Positions 27,976 to 39,686 of a stretch of 64,000 bases of DNA are shown in pieces; position 1 is the first letter of the stretch, and every line of letters begins with the position of its first letter. Made by a program: the position numbers and the translations under genes. The stretch is from contig NW_004457642.1 of the NCBI RefSeq assembly GCF_000203815.1, positions 434,001-498,000 of the forward strand. Reading direction: 5' to 3'. This DNA is from Cavenderia fasciculata. Lineage: Eukaryota > Evosea > Eumycetozoa > Acytosteliales > Cavenderiaceae. The notes beneath the pieces were generated by a model that ran no database searches, was not told the DNA's origin, and was given only the letters and a program-made list of their open reading frames with translations.

Positions 27976-28129
27976 AAAATTCAACTCTATTTAATAGTTC
28001 CTATTTTATAAAATATAAATAGTTTTAATACCTCTTTCCAATTTAATTAAAAGACCTATAAATATATATATATAAATAAAATAAAAAATAATAATAATGA
28101 TTTGATAGAAAAATAAATTGGCTGGATTT

Positions 28130-28607
28130 TCAATACTTTGTAACCCAAATCCATCCAACATGATTGGAACGAAATTCAAAAATTCTATCTCCTGATCCCA
28201 ATTGTATAGGTCCTAAATCTAAATAAAATTAATTAATTAATTTGATCAATGAAAAGATATTTTTTAAAAATAATACCTACTGGCTTCGTTTGTTACAGAA
28301 TTGATAACCGCTTGGAATACTTCAGCACTTTTGAAATTAAAGTTCAACAGTGGTCTGAGATTTTGAAGTGTAAATCTTCTAGGGTTGATTTCCCGTAAAG
28401 GAGTCTCGTGGGGAAGGGTAGCCATTGAGGTATCGATATAGTTTGCTAAAACATTTGCGACATGTAAACGAGCATTAACTGGAATTTGATCATGAAATCT
28501 GATTGTTACAAAGATATCTTCGTCTTCCATTGGAAAAAGAAATAATAAATATTAAATTAAAAAAGTTATAGATTTAATGATTACATACCATTCCCAAAGA
28601 TGAACAT
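28130..28607 (-). CDS. Small conserved-looking protein of unknown function
   Basis: I do not recognise this gene. A three-exon model (28607-28589, 28523-28281, 28218-28130) closes in frame and gives 116 residues beginning MFIFGNDEDIFVTIRF and ending NHVGWIWVTKY. A shorter model would start at 28530 (MEDEDIF) without the first exon. The sequence has no signal peptide, no membrane helix and little low complexity. It alternates basic and hydrophobic residues (INPRRFTLQNLRPLL) as a small folded domain would. It lies convergent to copy 6 of the receptor array, 154 bp from its stop. The donor of exon 2 (GTAGGT) is slightly unusual. Confidence 0.6.
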
Positions 28608-28884
28608 TAATACCTGTAAAACTAATCTAAAAAATCTTTTAAAAGGATAAATTAACAAATTTACGACAGAATACTTTTTTCAGTAATAAATGATTATAAT
28701 AATAAAAGAAAGGGTTTTTATACCAGATTCTATTTCCTTTTTAAATAATTTTAATTATTAAATGTTTACATTGTATGTGTGCACCATTCACACCTTCTAC
28801 AAAAAATATTCAGATTGGACAAATGACTTTCCAAAATTTTTTTTTTTTCTTCAAATACATCTTAATTATTTGTAGATAACCGAC
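28608..28884. other. AT-rich spacer upstream of the small gene
   Basis: No frame or RNA gene is visible. It probably carries the promoter of the small minus-strand gene. It ends where the receptor relic begins. Confidence 0.45.
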
Positions 28885-29150
28885 CTCTTGTCAACTATTA
28901 ATGGTGAAAAAATGATTGACATTGAGGCATTCCAATTCCAAGGAGAATGTTTGATTGCTCTATCAGCCGCATCTGTTTTCTTTTATAGAAAAAAATGGAT
29001 TCTACGGCAAGAAATATCAATGCAAAACAAAATAAAACCCATTTAATATTTCCTTTAATATATAATTCTATAAATAGTTTTAATACCTCTTTACAATTTA
29101 ATTAAAACTACCTATAAATATATATATATAAATAAAATAAAAAATAAAAA
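28885..29150. pseudogene. Scrambled relic of a ComC-like receptor 3' end
   Basis: Two receptor fragments are joined in opposite orientations. 28885-28957 matches the reverse complement of the region encoding the PQCQSCVLDPDFSPL motif (compare 23215-23295), with roughly 16 bases missing inside. 28959-29045 matches, in direct orientation, the membrane helix and RQEISM tail, and the similarity continues into the 3' flank to about 29150 (compare 27886-28095). The inverted part looks more like copies 4 and 5, while the direct part and its flank look like copy 6. This is the remains of a further plus-strand array member. Confidence 0.85.
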
Positions 29151-29285
29151 AGGTTGATTTGATTTGTAATAGATAAATAGATATAGATATAAGAATTGGT
29201 TGTTTTGTGTTGAGTATTTGGTTAGTTACCAACCACCAAACTACATGCCAACAATAACAAAAATGATTTGATAGTTGTGAGAAAA

Positions 29286-30469
29286 TTAAACGATAGTAGA
29301 TGAAATACTATAGGGAGTCATAAGTTTGTTGACGACATCAACATTGTCATGCCACTTGACTTGGTTGTTGGATGAGGAGATAAAGTTTAGTTGTTTCTCC
29401 TTGTTTTCAGTAACTTCTAAAACAACTTGTGAAACTGTTAAAAGACTGAATGAAGTGGATGATGAAGAAGAGGAAGGAGGGGATGAAGTAAGTTTCTTGT
29501 GATGAACCTTTCCAACTTCAATAGTAGAAGAAGAAGAAGGAGGAGGAGGAGGAATACTATTGATTTTAGTATCACAACGACCACCTTCTTCATTGATAAG
29601 ACTGATGATTGCTTCTTCAGTGATTGGTTTTACATCCAAATCCAAAGTATAGGTGGCATAGGTAAAAAAAAGTAGATGATTAAAAGCAACAGTTCAAACA
29701 CTGATTGGTTTGACCGTGCGTCGAATAGTTGAGAGATAATGCATTCAACGACATCAGCTTTACGCTTGATTGGTCCTCCTGCTGCGAGTTGTGTAGCATC
29801 CATAACATGAATGATTCCAAAATGATCAAACATTTTGGCAAGTGTTGCATTCTTGGCTGCTTCAGATGTAATATTTGTACCCATTCCTGGTGTAAAATCA
29901 CTATTTGGTATAGTCTATAAAATAAATTAATAAATAAATAAAGTAATATTAATATTTAAAACTCTATATTTAAATAAATGCATTATCTCTATCTCTCTTT
30001 CTCTTACCTTTCTGATAATTTGAGTTAACAAATGCTCTAGATATCTGTCGCCATAGTACTCTCCATTTTCAAAATCTTGTTTACAGCTGATAGGTCTCAA
30101 AGAGTATGTCAGTACACCTTGATCAGCTTGTGATTTGAGTAGTCTAAGGCATTCCTTTCCAATCTTGATAGAGTTACTTTGATTAAAAAATATGGTGTCT
30201 TTGGTGGTTGTTACTGCCGCTGTTGAAAGAGAGTAATATTTATCTCTTTTGTGTTGATACTGATGTTGTTGAGGTTGTTGAGGTTGAGGTTGTGAACGTT
30301 GTTTGATTGCACTAATTATCTGTTTGGCAACTGTTGATGTTGATGTTGATGCTGCCGCTGTTTTACTGTCGCCTCTGCTACTATTACTATCTGATGAGAA
30401 ATAATAGGATGAAGATGATGCTAATGTAAGAGGAGATAAAAGTGGTATATGTATTGATGTAGAGGACAT
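29286..30469 (-). CDS. RNase III-like domain protein
   Basis: Predicted endonuclease-fold protein. Exon 1 (30469-30008) begins with about 75 Ser/Thr/Gln-rich residues, then enters an RNase III-like domain containing the EYYGDRYLEHLL element, equivalent to the family's ExxGD signature. Exon 2 (from 29914) continues TIPNSDFTPGMG and contains ADVVECIISQLF, matching the second acidic motif (DxxE). All four metal-binding positions therefore seem kept, suggesting a catalytically competent domain. I see no double-stranded-RNA-binding or helicase domain, so it is not Dicer-like; an organellar or ribosomal-protein relative is possible. The final part (29645-29286) reads LDLDVKPITEEAI with Pro/Ser-rich segments but is in another frame. 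No AG acceptor lies between about 29720 and 29650, so this junction is unresolved; an indel in the A-run near 29663 or an unusual intron are options. Confidence 0.65.
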
Positions 30470-30770
30470 AAAAAGGGGGGTTGTATAACTAAAGTTATAA
30501 AGCTAGTATAAATAAATAAATAGAAATATTTGTAGTTTTCATTAATTAATGAGCGAGAATGCTTGCAAAGTTTCCTTTTTTATGTTTTCGTGGATAAACT
30601 TTTTTTTTTTATTCTTTATGATTTCCCAACTCTCTCAACCCATTCCAAATCCGAGTGGATATGGATATTTTTTTTCCAAATAAGAAATAATAATAATAAT
30701 AATTCGATAGAATTTACATTCACAAATAAGTGATCCAATATATTTTATTTAATTTTCTTTTAATTTAAAT
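30470..30770. other. Spacer between RNase III-like gene and CstF-77
   Basis: About 300 bp of AT-rich DNA lies 5' of the RNase III-like gene and 3' of the CstF-77 gene. It contains homopolymer T runs and a short (AAT)n tract. No gene is seen. Confidence 0.5.
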
Positions 30771-33700
30771 TTAAATTTTCTTTGATAGTTTAGATGCAAG
30801 ACGTTTCCTATAGATATCATTGTCGGGTAGTTTAGTGCTACTAATGGTGGAACTAATTGGTTGAGCGGAATTTAAAGGTGTGGTAGTTGAGGTGATGTTG
30901 GATGTTGGTTGTACGACAGATGATGATGGTAAAGGTTGGGATGACGAAGGTACTGGAGCCGGTATGACGTTGGGTTTAATTGGTTGATCATTTGGTGGTT
31001 GTTGATCTGACAATTGATTACCGTTGTTGCTATTGTCTGGTTCATCTATTTTTCTTTTACCAAGTAGTTGTTGTTGTGGTGGTTGTTGTTGTTGGCCACC
31101 ACTCATTCCCGATGTTGGTGGTGACTGATTAGATCTATCTGTAGTTGTTGGTGTCGTTGGTTGTGAATTTTGTTGTTGTTGTTGTTGTTGTTGTTTGTTA
31201 AATGATTGGTTTGGTGGCATATTATTATTATTGTTATTATTTATATTTCCCATATTTATATTTTGGTTCATTCCGCCCATATTTCCACCTCCCATATTTC
31301 CTCCCATATTTCCACCACCCATATTTGGATTCATTCCTATATTGATTCCGGCCATTGCCATCATTTGTAATAGTTGTGGAGGGAATTGACTTTCTTTGAT
31401 CAACATCATCAATTGATCAACATCTACCCACGGCCCATTAAATTGTTGAGGAGGTGGATAAAACTGTGCGATTGGCATGAGAAAGTCGGGTATACCATTA
31501 ACCATACCACCCATAACGCCACCTCCCATACCACCACCCATAATACCAGGTGGCATATTATTTGGTGGAACATTGATTGATTGAATTGGTGGTGATATTT
31601 CACCTGATCCACCTATACCACCACCCCCACCACGTGCTGATATCTTGCCCATTTCATTTCTATACAATATCATTGCTGATGTGTCTGGTCTGCTTGCTTT
31701 TAATGTAGACAATGGTATTTTTGTTTGTGATGTTGGTTTGTCTTCTCTTTCATTCTTTTCATCTCCTCCTCCTGCTCCTCCTCCACCACCTCTATGATCC
31801 CATTTTCCACCTCCACCACCTCTTGCATTTCTATATTTGTTTGATGAATAGGACGATGATGATGTGTCTTGATCATCTCCACCATCTTCATCCATATCAT
31901 CCTCATCTTCACCGTCGTCACGTAAAAGATTCTTTGACATGATTTCAATCTCGTTTGGATGACACGGCCATAGATTGAGGAATTTATATCGATTCAAATG
32001 CTGTAGTAGACTATGTTTTTCAAATGCTGGTGATAATCCAGCCACCCTCTTTTCCAATTTAATGACTGTTGCCAAATCTTGATTCTGTCTATACTCAAAA
32101 TCAAGATACTTTCTCCAAAATGCTTCACTCTTTTCTTGTGGTATAACATTTGATAAAATCTTTTCAAACAATACTCTTGTATCTAAACAAATAAAAGAAA
32201 TAAACAAGTAAATAAATATTAGTAAATATATATTTCTTTTTTTTCTTTTTCTTTTTTCTTTTTTTTGTTTTATATTTACTATTTTCTTCATTTAAATTTG
32301 ATAAGAAATCAACATAGAAATTGACAAAGGTTATATCTGTACCAAACTTTTTAAGACCAATTTCAAAGATATCACGGGCAGTTTTGGTGTCTTGGTTGAT
32401 ATAGTATTCGATGAATCCCAAGGCAATGTAGACGTGATAGGTGCAATCTGGGGATGACTTGGCTCGCTTGAATACCTTTCTTGGACCCTCGATACGTTCG
32501 TGACGACGCGAGAATCGCATGTACTGGATCCACACGAGTGGCGGTGTGGATGGCGCAGTGGCAGTGATGAGCTTCTCGTAAATCTCTTTGGCCTTGTCGA
32601 CCTTTTTGCTCGACTCGAGCACGTCGGCATGTGAAAAAGAGAGAAACAGCGAGTTGGGAATCGCTGTGAGTCCACGCTCATAAAACTGGCACGCCGCATC
32701 GACCGACCCGACATCAACCTGATAACAAGCCGCTTCATGCCAGATATCTGGGTAAAAGTAGAGACATAGTAGACACTGGTTGTAAGTGGCCGTGACTCTG
32801 TTACGCAGTTGCACAGCATCGAATCGTTGTGGGTTGGTCTTTTCATAGGCGATGAGACGACGCCATAGACGCACTTGATGAGCTTCTTTATCGGATGCTC
32901 TGGGTGGTTTAGCCAACATGTTACGTAGGATACCTTCTAAAAGTGCCTTTCTCTCTCGATAGACATTACGTGCGTGTTGGAACTTGGACAAGTGTTCGGC
33001 CAACATGGTCTTGGCCAACTGCTTGCTCATCGACATTTCAAACTGCTCATACTCTTTCCAGAGGGCGTCGAGGTCGTGCATTGGGTTCTCGACCGCACGT
33101 TGGTACAGTTTTCTCAACGAGTTCATACGGTGTCCTTCGTCTTGTGGGTTGGTTGCTGCTGCACGATCCTCTCGCGAGAAGCTGATATACTCGATCCAGA
33201 CGGGGGTCGATGCAATGTCCATGCCAATGTACTCGAGTGCCAGTTCAAACGCCTTGATCACCTCTTCTCGGTCGTTTTGCTGGCCCGATCGAATATACTG
33301 GATGTAAGTGCGCCACAACTCTACGTTTCTCACACTTCGCAGTGCACGCACAAAGATCTTTTCCACTTGTTCGTTGTTCTTTGCTGCCATCTCTTGTTCG
33401 ACATACAACTTCCAGTATCTGCCTGCAGTTGGAAAGACGGCCAAGAATCGTTCGTAAATGTCTCTTGCAATGTTGATAGGCTGTGACTGCACCTCGTTCA
33501 ACAATAACGTCCATGCCTCTGTATCATACTTGTCCGATGTAATCCTCGCCTCTAATTGATCAATCGCTACATTTAATCTCTTTCCAATGGCTGGCATCAC
33601 CGATGCTATACTTGATAATGGTACAGGTGGTGATTTTAATATTGTTATTGTTGGTTTTTGTTTTGGTTGATTTGATTGTTCTTCTTTTTGTTCTTGTTGA

Positions 33701-34101
33701 ATTGATTGTTCTTGTTGATTTGATTGTTCATCTTTTTGTTCTTCCTTTTGTTCATCTTTTTGATGCTCTTCTACAACATCTCCATTTGAACCAGCACCAA
33801 CACTACTTCCATTTGTAACAGTAGTAGTAGTATTATCAGTATGCTCTTCTGATGAACTGTTCAGTGGTGGTTCAGCGGTAGTCGTGGTGGTATCCATTGC
33901 CGATGTCTCTTCTACCACCACCGTTGTCGTATCTGTATTTGTATTTGTTAATGGTGGTGTAGGTGTTGTTGTTGTTGTTGTTTCTGTATTATTGTTATTA
34001 TCTTGTTGTTGTTGTTGCTCCTCTGTTGTTGTTGTTGTCTCGGGTGCGACTACTTGTTCAGATGATGATGACACATCATGACCATCTTGATTATCTTCCA
34101 T
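30771..34101 (-). CDS. cstf3: Cleavage stimulation factor subunit 3 (CstF-77/Rna14)
   Basis: Core scaffold of the mRNA 3'-end cleavage and polyadenylation machinery, acting in the nucleus with CstF-64 and CstF-50. Two exons, 34101-32280 and 32182-30771, join in frame to give 1,077 residues, about 350 more than animal CstF-77. The first 170 residues are a Thr/Gln/Glu-rich tail. HAT (half-TPR) repeats follow, for example DIYERFLAVFP and WRTYIQYIR. The splice joins NEEN to NTRVLFEKIL, matching a highly conserved stretch of animal CstF-77. RYKFLNLWPC ends the HAT domain. A long Pro/Gly/Met/Asn/Gln-rich region leads to DNDIYRKRLASKL at the very end, corresponding to the C-terminal 'monkeytail' that binds CstF-64/Rna15. 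The HAT region is visibly less AT-rich than its surroundings. Confidence 0.95.
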
Positions 34102-34468
34102 GACTACTACTACTACCGATCAGATAACAATATGATCATATATATATATATACACACAAACTATAAAAAGAAGAAGGATTATACTAATTTAATATGTGTC
34201 TGTCTGTGTCTGTCTTTGGTCGAATACAAAGTAATATTATTCGATGTGGGCTAAAAAGCTTTTTATTTATTTTTTTTGAAGTTCCTCTTTTTGAATCCTA
34301 AATATTATTTACTTGTGTTGTTAGAAATAGAAATGGCTTATATCTATCTATCTATCTATCTATAAATTGGTTTAAATTAAATCAAAGACATTCATTATCT
34401 ATCTATTATAATTTATATTTATATTATTTATTATTATGTTATTAATCCAAAAATACAATCAATATTGA
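34102..34468. other. Intergenic spacer with TATC microsatellite
   Basis: This stretch lies upstream of CstF-77 and downstream of SEC11. It carries short TA/CA runs near 34140-34158 and a (TATC)n tract at about 34342-34363. It is the likely CstF-77 promoter. No open frame is seen. Confidence 0.5.
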
Positions 34469-35186
34469 TTAGTTGTCTCTGGTAGAAAGTACAAATAAAG
34501 CCAAAACACCAACCAACAAATACTTTAATTGGGGATAGTCGTGCATGACAATGGTGACCATACCAACGTATGGAAGGAATCCCTTGACTCTTCCAATGAT
34601 GTGTTCTCTACCCAACCAGTTTTGTCCCTCTGCATATAATTGTTTATCGTGAATAGTATTATTATCTCCCTTTGTTAATATTTCGTATAATCCATTGGCA
34701 CTAATAGAAATGAATAATAATAACATATATTAGTATAAGTGTAAAACAAGAATGATTGATCGACAGTTTCTCTCTCTCTCTATTTACTCTTCATGAACCT
34801 CTAAAACACGATGAACGATTGGAATATCTTTGCCTTCAATCTTGAATACAACAATCTCACCAACTCTGAATGGACCATCATTCATGTCCAAGTATAAAAG
34901 ATCGCCTCTATCAAATGCAGGTCTCATACTACCACTGAGTACTACGACGACTGGACTTTCACTACCACTTGCAATCATCAAGAACTTCCATATCATCAAT
35001 GCTGATGCAACGATCAATCCAAAGTTTACTATTTGTTGTGCAATCTATTGATTATTATTTGTGATACAATATAAGATAAATGATGATTGATTAGATTGAT
35101 TATCATTATGGTCTGCTGCTGATTGATCGACATACTTGATATTTAGGAATACCATCGAATGGATTAAGTTTCTTTAGATAGTCCAT
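34469..35186 (-). CDS. sec11: Signal peptidase complex catalytic subunit SEC11
   Basis: Endoplasmic-reticulum membrane protease that removes signal peptides; presumably it processes the receptor precursors encoded in this window. Exons 35186-35136, 35044-34788 and 34700-34469 give 179 residues, the normal SEC11 size. The N-terminus ([17 protein letters not shown]) is followed by one membrane helix ([16 protein letters not shown]). The catalytic Ser sits in [12 protein letters not shown], His in PIVHRVLEV and the acidic residue in [24 protein letters not shown] and a hydrophobic C-terminus are also typical. All three catalytic positions of the eukaryotic Ser-His-Asp enzyme are present. Confidence 0.96.
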
Positions 35187-36034
35187 TATCCCTTCTATCT
35201 ATCTTTGTGACTCTCTGAAATATAATAATAATAAAAGTTAGAATACTAAACGATTTGAATTTAATCAAGGTGGTGATGATCATCACTAAAAATTTGATGA
35301 CACAGCACTTTATTCATTATTAATTTCTTTCATCGTCTCTATTTATTTATTTATTTATACTTATAATATGTGTATAAATATATATATCTATATGATGTAA
35401 AACTATGATAAGATAGATAGATACTGATACCTTAAAATCTTATCATTAGTCAAAGCGATAATGTAGACACATAACCGTTATGAGTTTGGGTTGTTTACAA
35501 AACATGTACTTCAAGATAAAGAAGAAAAGAAAAGATAAAGATGCGAAGATAAAGGAATATTCACGAAAAAGGAAAGACAATAATAATATCATTATTGTTA
35601 TTATACTCTATGGTAGTGAGACGACACACTATAAGAGTAGTGGTGTGTGTGTATGGAAAATTGGTGGTGGGGTACTCAAAGATAACATTGTGTTCATTGC
35701 ATTGAATATATCTTCACTCACACACATTATACAATATGCAAAGAACGACGTCGATGTTGTATACATTCGAATGTGTAATAAGACACACACACTATGCAAC
35801 ATGCAATAATGAACATTATTATTATTATTCTAAGGAGATAAAAATTAAAGAATCCTACTACTCTTACGACTACTTCATATGTCTATATGGAATGGTATGG
35901 AATTATCATAGACATTACATATGTTGTTGTTGTTGTTGTTGTTGTTATGACAGATGATTAGATTGATAAGATAGATAGGATAGGAAGTAGACATTTATAT
36001 TTATTTATTTTATCACCATATCAACATTTTAATC
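35187..36034. other. Divergent promoter region of SEC11 and the transporter gene
   Basis: These 848 bp contain short TGTG/CACA tracts and a (GTT)n run at about 35920-35946. A 109-codon plus-strand frame at 35480-35809 starts with a Lys-rich run and then becomes compositionally random. I do not accept it as a gene. Confidence 0.5.
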
Positions 36035-37964
36035 ATGGAACCAATAATTACGAATAATAATAATAATAATAATAGTATAAATAATAATAATCAAAATAAT
36101 AATAATAGAAATAATAATAGTAATAATAATTTATCACATCTTGGACCATCATTAACACTTCGATTAGATCCTACTATACATGCATCTTCACCTCCACTTT
36201 ATATTGATATTAAAGATTCCTTACCAACCAACTATAATTATACACACCATCGATCAAGTATAAGTGGTGCCGATGAAATCAAGGAAAAAGACAAGGATCG
36301 AGAACGAGGAGGAGGAGGAGGAGGAAAAGATAGAGATGGTAGAGAAAAGGAAAGAGAATCCCTCCTCTTACAAACAGAAGAGACAAAAGAAAAAAGGACA
36401 GTTCCATTTAGATTATCATCCTTTCCATCGTTAATTCGATCCATTTCATGGTTATCTATATTCAACAAGATTGCTCATGCATCTTATCATCATAGTATAT
36501 TCATTCTTTGGTTTTTTGCCAATATTTGTTGTATTTTTGTTACAAAGTATGTTAGAGAGATATAATAACCTATTACCCTGTACCTCTCCATCAATGTACT
36601 AATATCTATTTATTTATATTTTTATAGAAAATTAGAAAGTCAATTTCATTTTAATTATCCAATTATTTCAATGGCTATTCAAATGACTGTCAGTTCAATC
36701 CTATCTATAATGTGTGCATTTGTTTTACATGTTGGATTTTATAGTCCGTTGAAATTAAAAGAGGTGATATTCAAGATACTCCCTTTTGCAGCACTGCATA
36801 GTATCCATTTTATATTGTCGGCTCGTATTACATCACAACATTTACTAGAGTTTACACGATCCTTTATTCCAATCATCACGGTGTTTTTCCAATACTTGGT
36901 GTTGCATGTTCGGTTTGATCGTCGTATCTATACATCATTGTTGATCTTTTCAGTTGGTATATCTCTCTTTCATCTGGTTGGACTGGGTAGATTCTGGGGT
37001 GTCCTCACAATGAATGATATCTATCACTCTCTCATCCTTTCATCTTTGTTGGCATTCCAGTCGGTCTATGCCCATCGACTCTTTTCGACCACACTCAAAA
37101 CCATCGACACTGTGACCATCCTCTTGTACTTTTCACCATGCTCACTACTCTTTATCATCCCATCCGCCTTTTTATTCGAATTTGATCAGTTTATGTCCAA
37201 TCCTCCTGGATTGACAGAATCGTTGGTTGTTGACTCGATGAATAATACAACAACAGCTGTATCCTTATTTACAACTATCGCATCAATCACTGGATTATTA
37301 TTATGTTCTGGGTTCTTAACTTTTTGTGCTTGTAAGTCAAACACTAATTAAAATATAATATCCAGTGTATTAACCATCAATCTATCTTTCTTTTACTTTT
37401 CTAGTTTACTCAACATTTATAATTAATAAGAAATATGATATTATTACAATGTCAATGGCAAGAAATACAAAACCAGTTGCACTCAAGATTATACATGCTA
37501 ATGGTATATTGGGGTTCCTTCAACACATTAATAATCTGTGTGGAGTTCTTGTTTGTATCTATGGTATATTTTCATTTAAAAAGGCATGGACTGAAACACA
37601 AACATTACCTCCTAATCCACAGGATGGTAATGGCCATCATCCATCATCTGAAACAACAATGTCTTTATCTACCACTCCAACAAGTACTACACAAAGTAGT
37701 GGTAACAGTATCATTTCAACGCCATTGATGATATCATCAAAGATTCAAACGGCGACTGCTAAAATCCTATCATCTCCCTATCTAACAACTACCCTTTCGA
37801 TCATGGGTAATTGTCAAAACAATATGTTGGATGATAGTACCAATGGCAATGACAGTTATTACTGTGATGATAGTGAAAAGGGTGCAAGTGTCATTAGTCT
37901 ATATAAACATTATAGTCATAATAATAACAATAGTAATAATACAGCTATCAATATACAACTTTGA
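36035..37964 (+). CDS. Multi-pass transporter of the TPT/EamA (nucleotide-sugar/triose-phosphate) type
   Basis: Predicted Golgi or ER solute transporter; substrate unknown. Exons 36035-36546, 36628-37331 and 37405-37964 join in frame to give 591 residues. The first ~130 residues are poly-Asn and charged low complexity and should be cytosolic. From about residue 150 onward roughly ten hydrophobic helices follow, including SIFILWFFANICCIFVTK, MAIQMTVSSILSIMCAF and a conserved-looking AARITSQHLLEFTRS-type segment (actual text SARITSQHLLEFTRS). NGILGFLQHINNLCGVLV forms the late helices typical of the family. The last ~120 residues are Ser/Thr/Asn-rich. Helix pattern and motifs fit SLC35-like proteins, but I cannot pick a subfamily. 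Confidence 0.8.
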
Positions 37965-37999
37965 TATAGCATAGATTTTATATAAATAAATAAACCTAT

Positions 38000-38185
38000 T
38001 TAATTATTATTATTGATATATTGAACAACGTAGTCGTTATGGTTGTTGTTGTTGTTGTTGTGTTGTTGTTGACATCCACAATGAATAGCTTCATCGATCG
38101 AAATGTTACAACCAGTGTAAGTGTACAGAATAGCTAGTATAACTATTATCAGATTTGGGAAAAAGAATAATTTTTTTTTTTGCAT
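38000..38185 (-). CDS. Possible small secreted or membrane-anchored Asn-rich protein
   Basis: A 61-residue frame starts at 38185 with MQKKK, then a hydrophobic segment (LIIVILAILYTY) and a short Cys-containing part (CNISIDEAIHCGC), ending in Gln/Asn repeats. The arrangement resembles a signal anchor followed by a tiny ectodomain. It could equally be a chance frame over a (GTT)n microsatellite at about 38040-38073. It lies between two plus-strand genes. Confidence 0.3.
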   Translation of the reverse strand: MQKKKLFFFPNLIIVILAILYTYTGCNISIDEAIHCGCQQQHNNNNNNHNDYVVQYINNNN

Positions 38186-38297
38186 TGCATGAATCAGTGA
38201 GTGCAAAGTCACTTTGAAGTGAGAGAAGCAGGGAGATACACTTTGAAATTAGTTTCATATATTAAACAATATAATATACACATAAATATAATATAGA

Positions 38298-38454
38298 ATG
38301 GTATGAATCATCATTTACACAGTAGATAAATAGATAGTAGATAGATATAGATCGATAGAGAGTATAGTGTTGATTGATGATCATCATCATATCTGAAGGC
38401 CTGTCTGTTAGACGAAAGAAGGATGAATCGATAGATATGTGCAACACTATAACT

Positions 38455-38497
<43 letters not shown>

Positions 38498-39155
38498 CTA
38501 TAGTATAAAGAATGATTGTGTGCATGCAAAGATTAGAGGAAGAGGAATCAACTTGAACAAAGCAAAGCAAAGCAATTACTAACTCTATTCAATATCTATT
38601 TTTATTTGTTACCACTTTGAATAGTTTCACTTTTTATTCTTATTGTCTAGACAAGGAAAGACTAGATTGACTAAATGGTACTCTTCCTTTACCAACAAGG
38701 AAAAGTCAAGATTCACAAGAGAAGTTTCAAATATGGTGCTCAACAGACCACCCAAACTATGCAACTTTTTGGAATGGAAAGAATATAAGATCATCTTTAA
38801 GAGATATGCTAGTTTATACTTTGTCGTATGCGTAGATAGAACAGATAACGAACTCATCGTATTGGAAACAATCCATCACTTTGTTGAAATTTTAGATAGA
38901 TATTTTGGAAATGTAAGACACCTCATTTCAAATATACAATATTGTATATCTATATATACTAATCATATATGGTTGTAATACATATAGGTTTGCGAATTAG
39001 ATTTAATTTTTAATTTCCACAAAGCATATTATATTCTCGATGAATTAATTATGGCTGGAGAATTACAAGAGACTAGTAAAAAGACGGTACTAAGAATTAT
39101 GGCACAACAAGATGCTCAACAAGAAAATCCTAGCGAACATAAAGTAGATTTGTAA
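38298..39155 (+). CDS. ap1s1: AP-1 clathrin adaptor sigma subunit
   Basis: Small subunit of the AP-1 adaptor, which sorts cargo into clathrin vesicles at the trans-Golgi and endosomes. Exons 38625-38912 and 38988-39155 encode almost the whole longin-type domain: [56 protein letters not shown], then [20 protein letters not shown]. These strongly match AP-1 sigma rather than AP-2 or AP-3. The frame opens at an acceptor (38624) with no ATG. The simplest start is an ATG-only first exon at 38298-38300, directly followed by a GTATGA donor. This gives 152 residues ([13 protein letters not shown]). The first exon is inferred; the rest is secure. Confidence 0.93.
38457..38491. repeat. (GA)n microsatellite
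   Basis: A nearly perfect run of about 17 GA units. If the ATG-only first exon is right, it sits in the first intron of the AP-1 sigma gene. Confidence 0.95.
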
Positions 39156-39353
39156 TATTTTTAAATAATAGGATTGATCCATCAATCATCATCCTTCTTT
39201 CCTCCTCCTCCTCCCTAATAATTAATAATAATAATTAATAATAATTCAATCAAGATATAATATAATATAATATAATAATGAATAATATGTTTTTTAATAA
39301 CTACGACCAATTTAATCCAACACCAACACCATACAACATTAGTGGTTATTTAA

Positions 39354-39641
39354 TTATTTATTAGCATTTGACAAGAATGATTGAATCTTTTTATCGTCAA
39401 CAATGGCCAATGAATATTCAGATTGTCGTAATTCTCCACCCATGAATACTCTGGTATTCCGATACTCCATTCTAGATTCTTGTTTGACTCGACCAGACAA
39501 ATGGATTTCTTTCAACCCCTTTGGTTTCAAAATCTTGACAATCTTGTTTATATTCCTTTCAGTTACACCTCCACCTGGCATTATAATAATTGAATGCGAT
39601 TTTAATGTATTATTATTATTATTATTATTATTTACAACTTG

Positions 39642-39686
<45 letters not shown>

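Noticed and set aside
31195-31942. Frames rich in Ile/Phe/Pro or His opposite the CstF-77 C-terminal region
   Set aside because: They are reverse readings of Gly/Met/Asn/Gln repeats with no independent support.
32943-33486. Long plus-strand frames opposite CstF-77
   Set aside because: They are antisense shadows of the less AT-rich HAT-repeat coding region, whose own frame is clearly conserved.
35480-35809. 109-codon plus-strand frame in the SEC11/transporter gap
   Set aside because: Starts with a Lys-rich run over A-rich DNA, has no domain-like pattern, and lies in a divergent promoter region.
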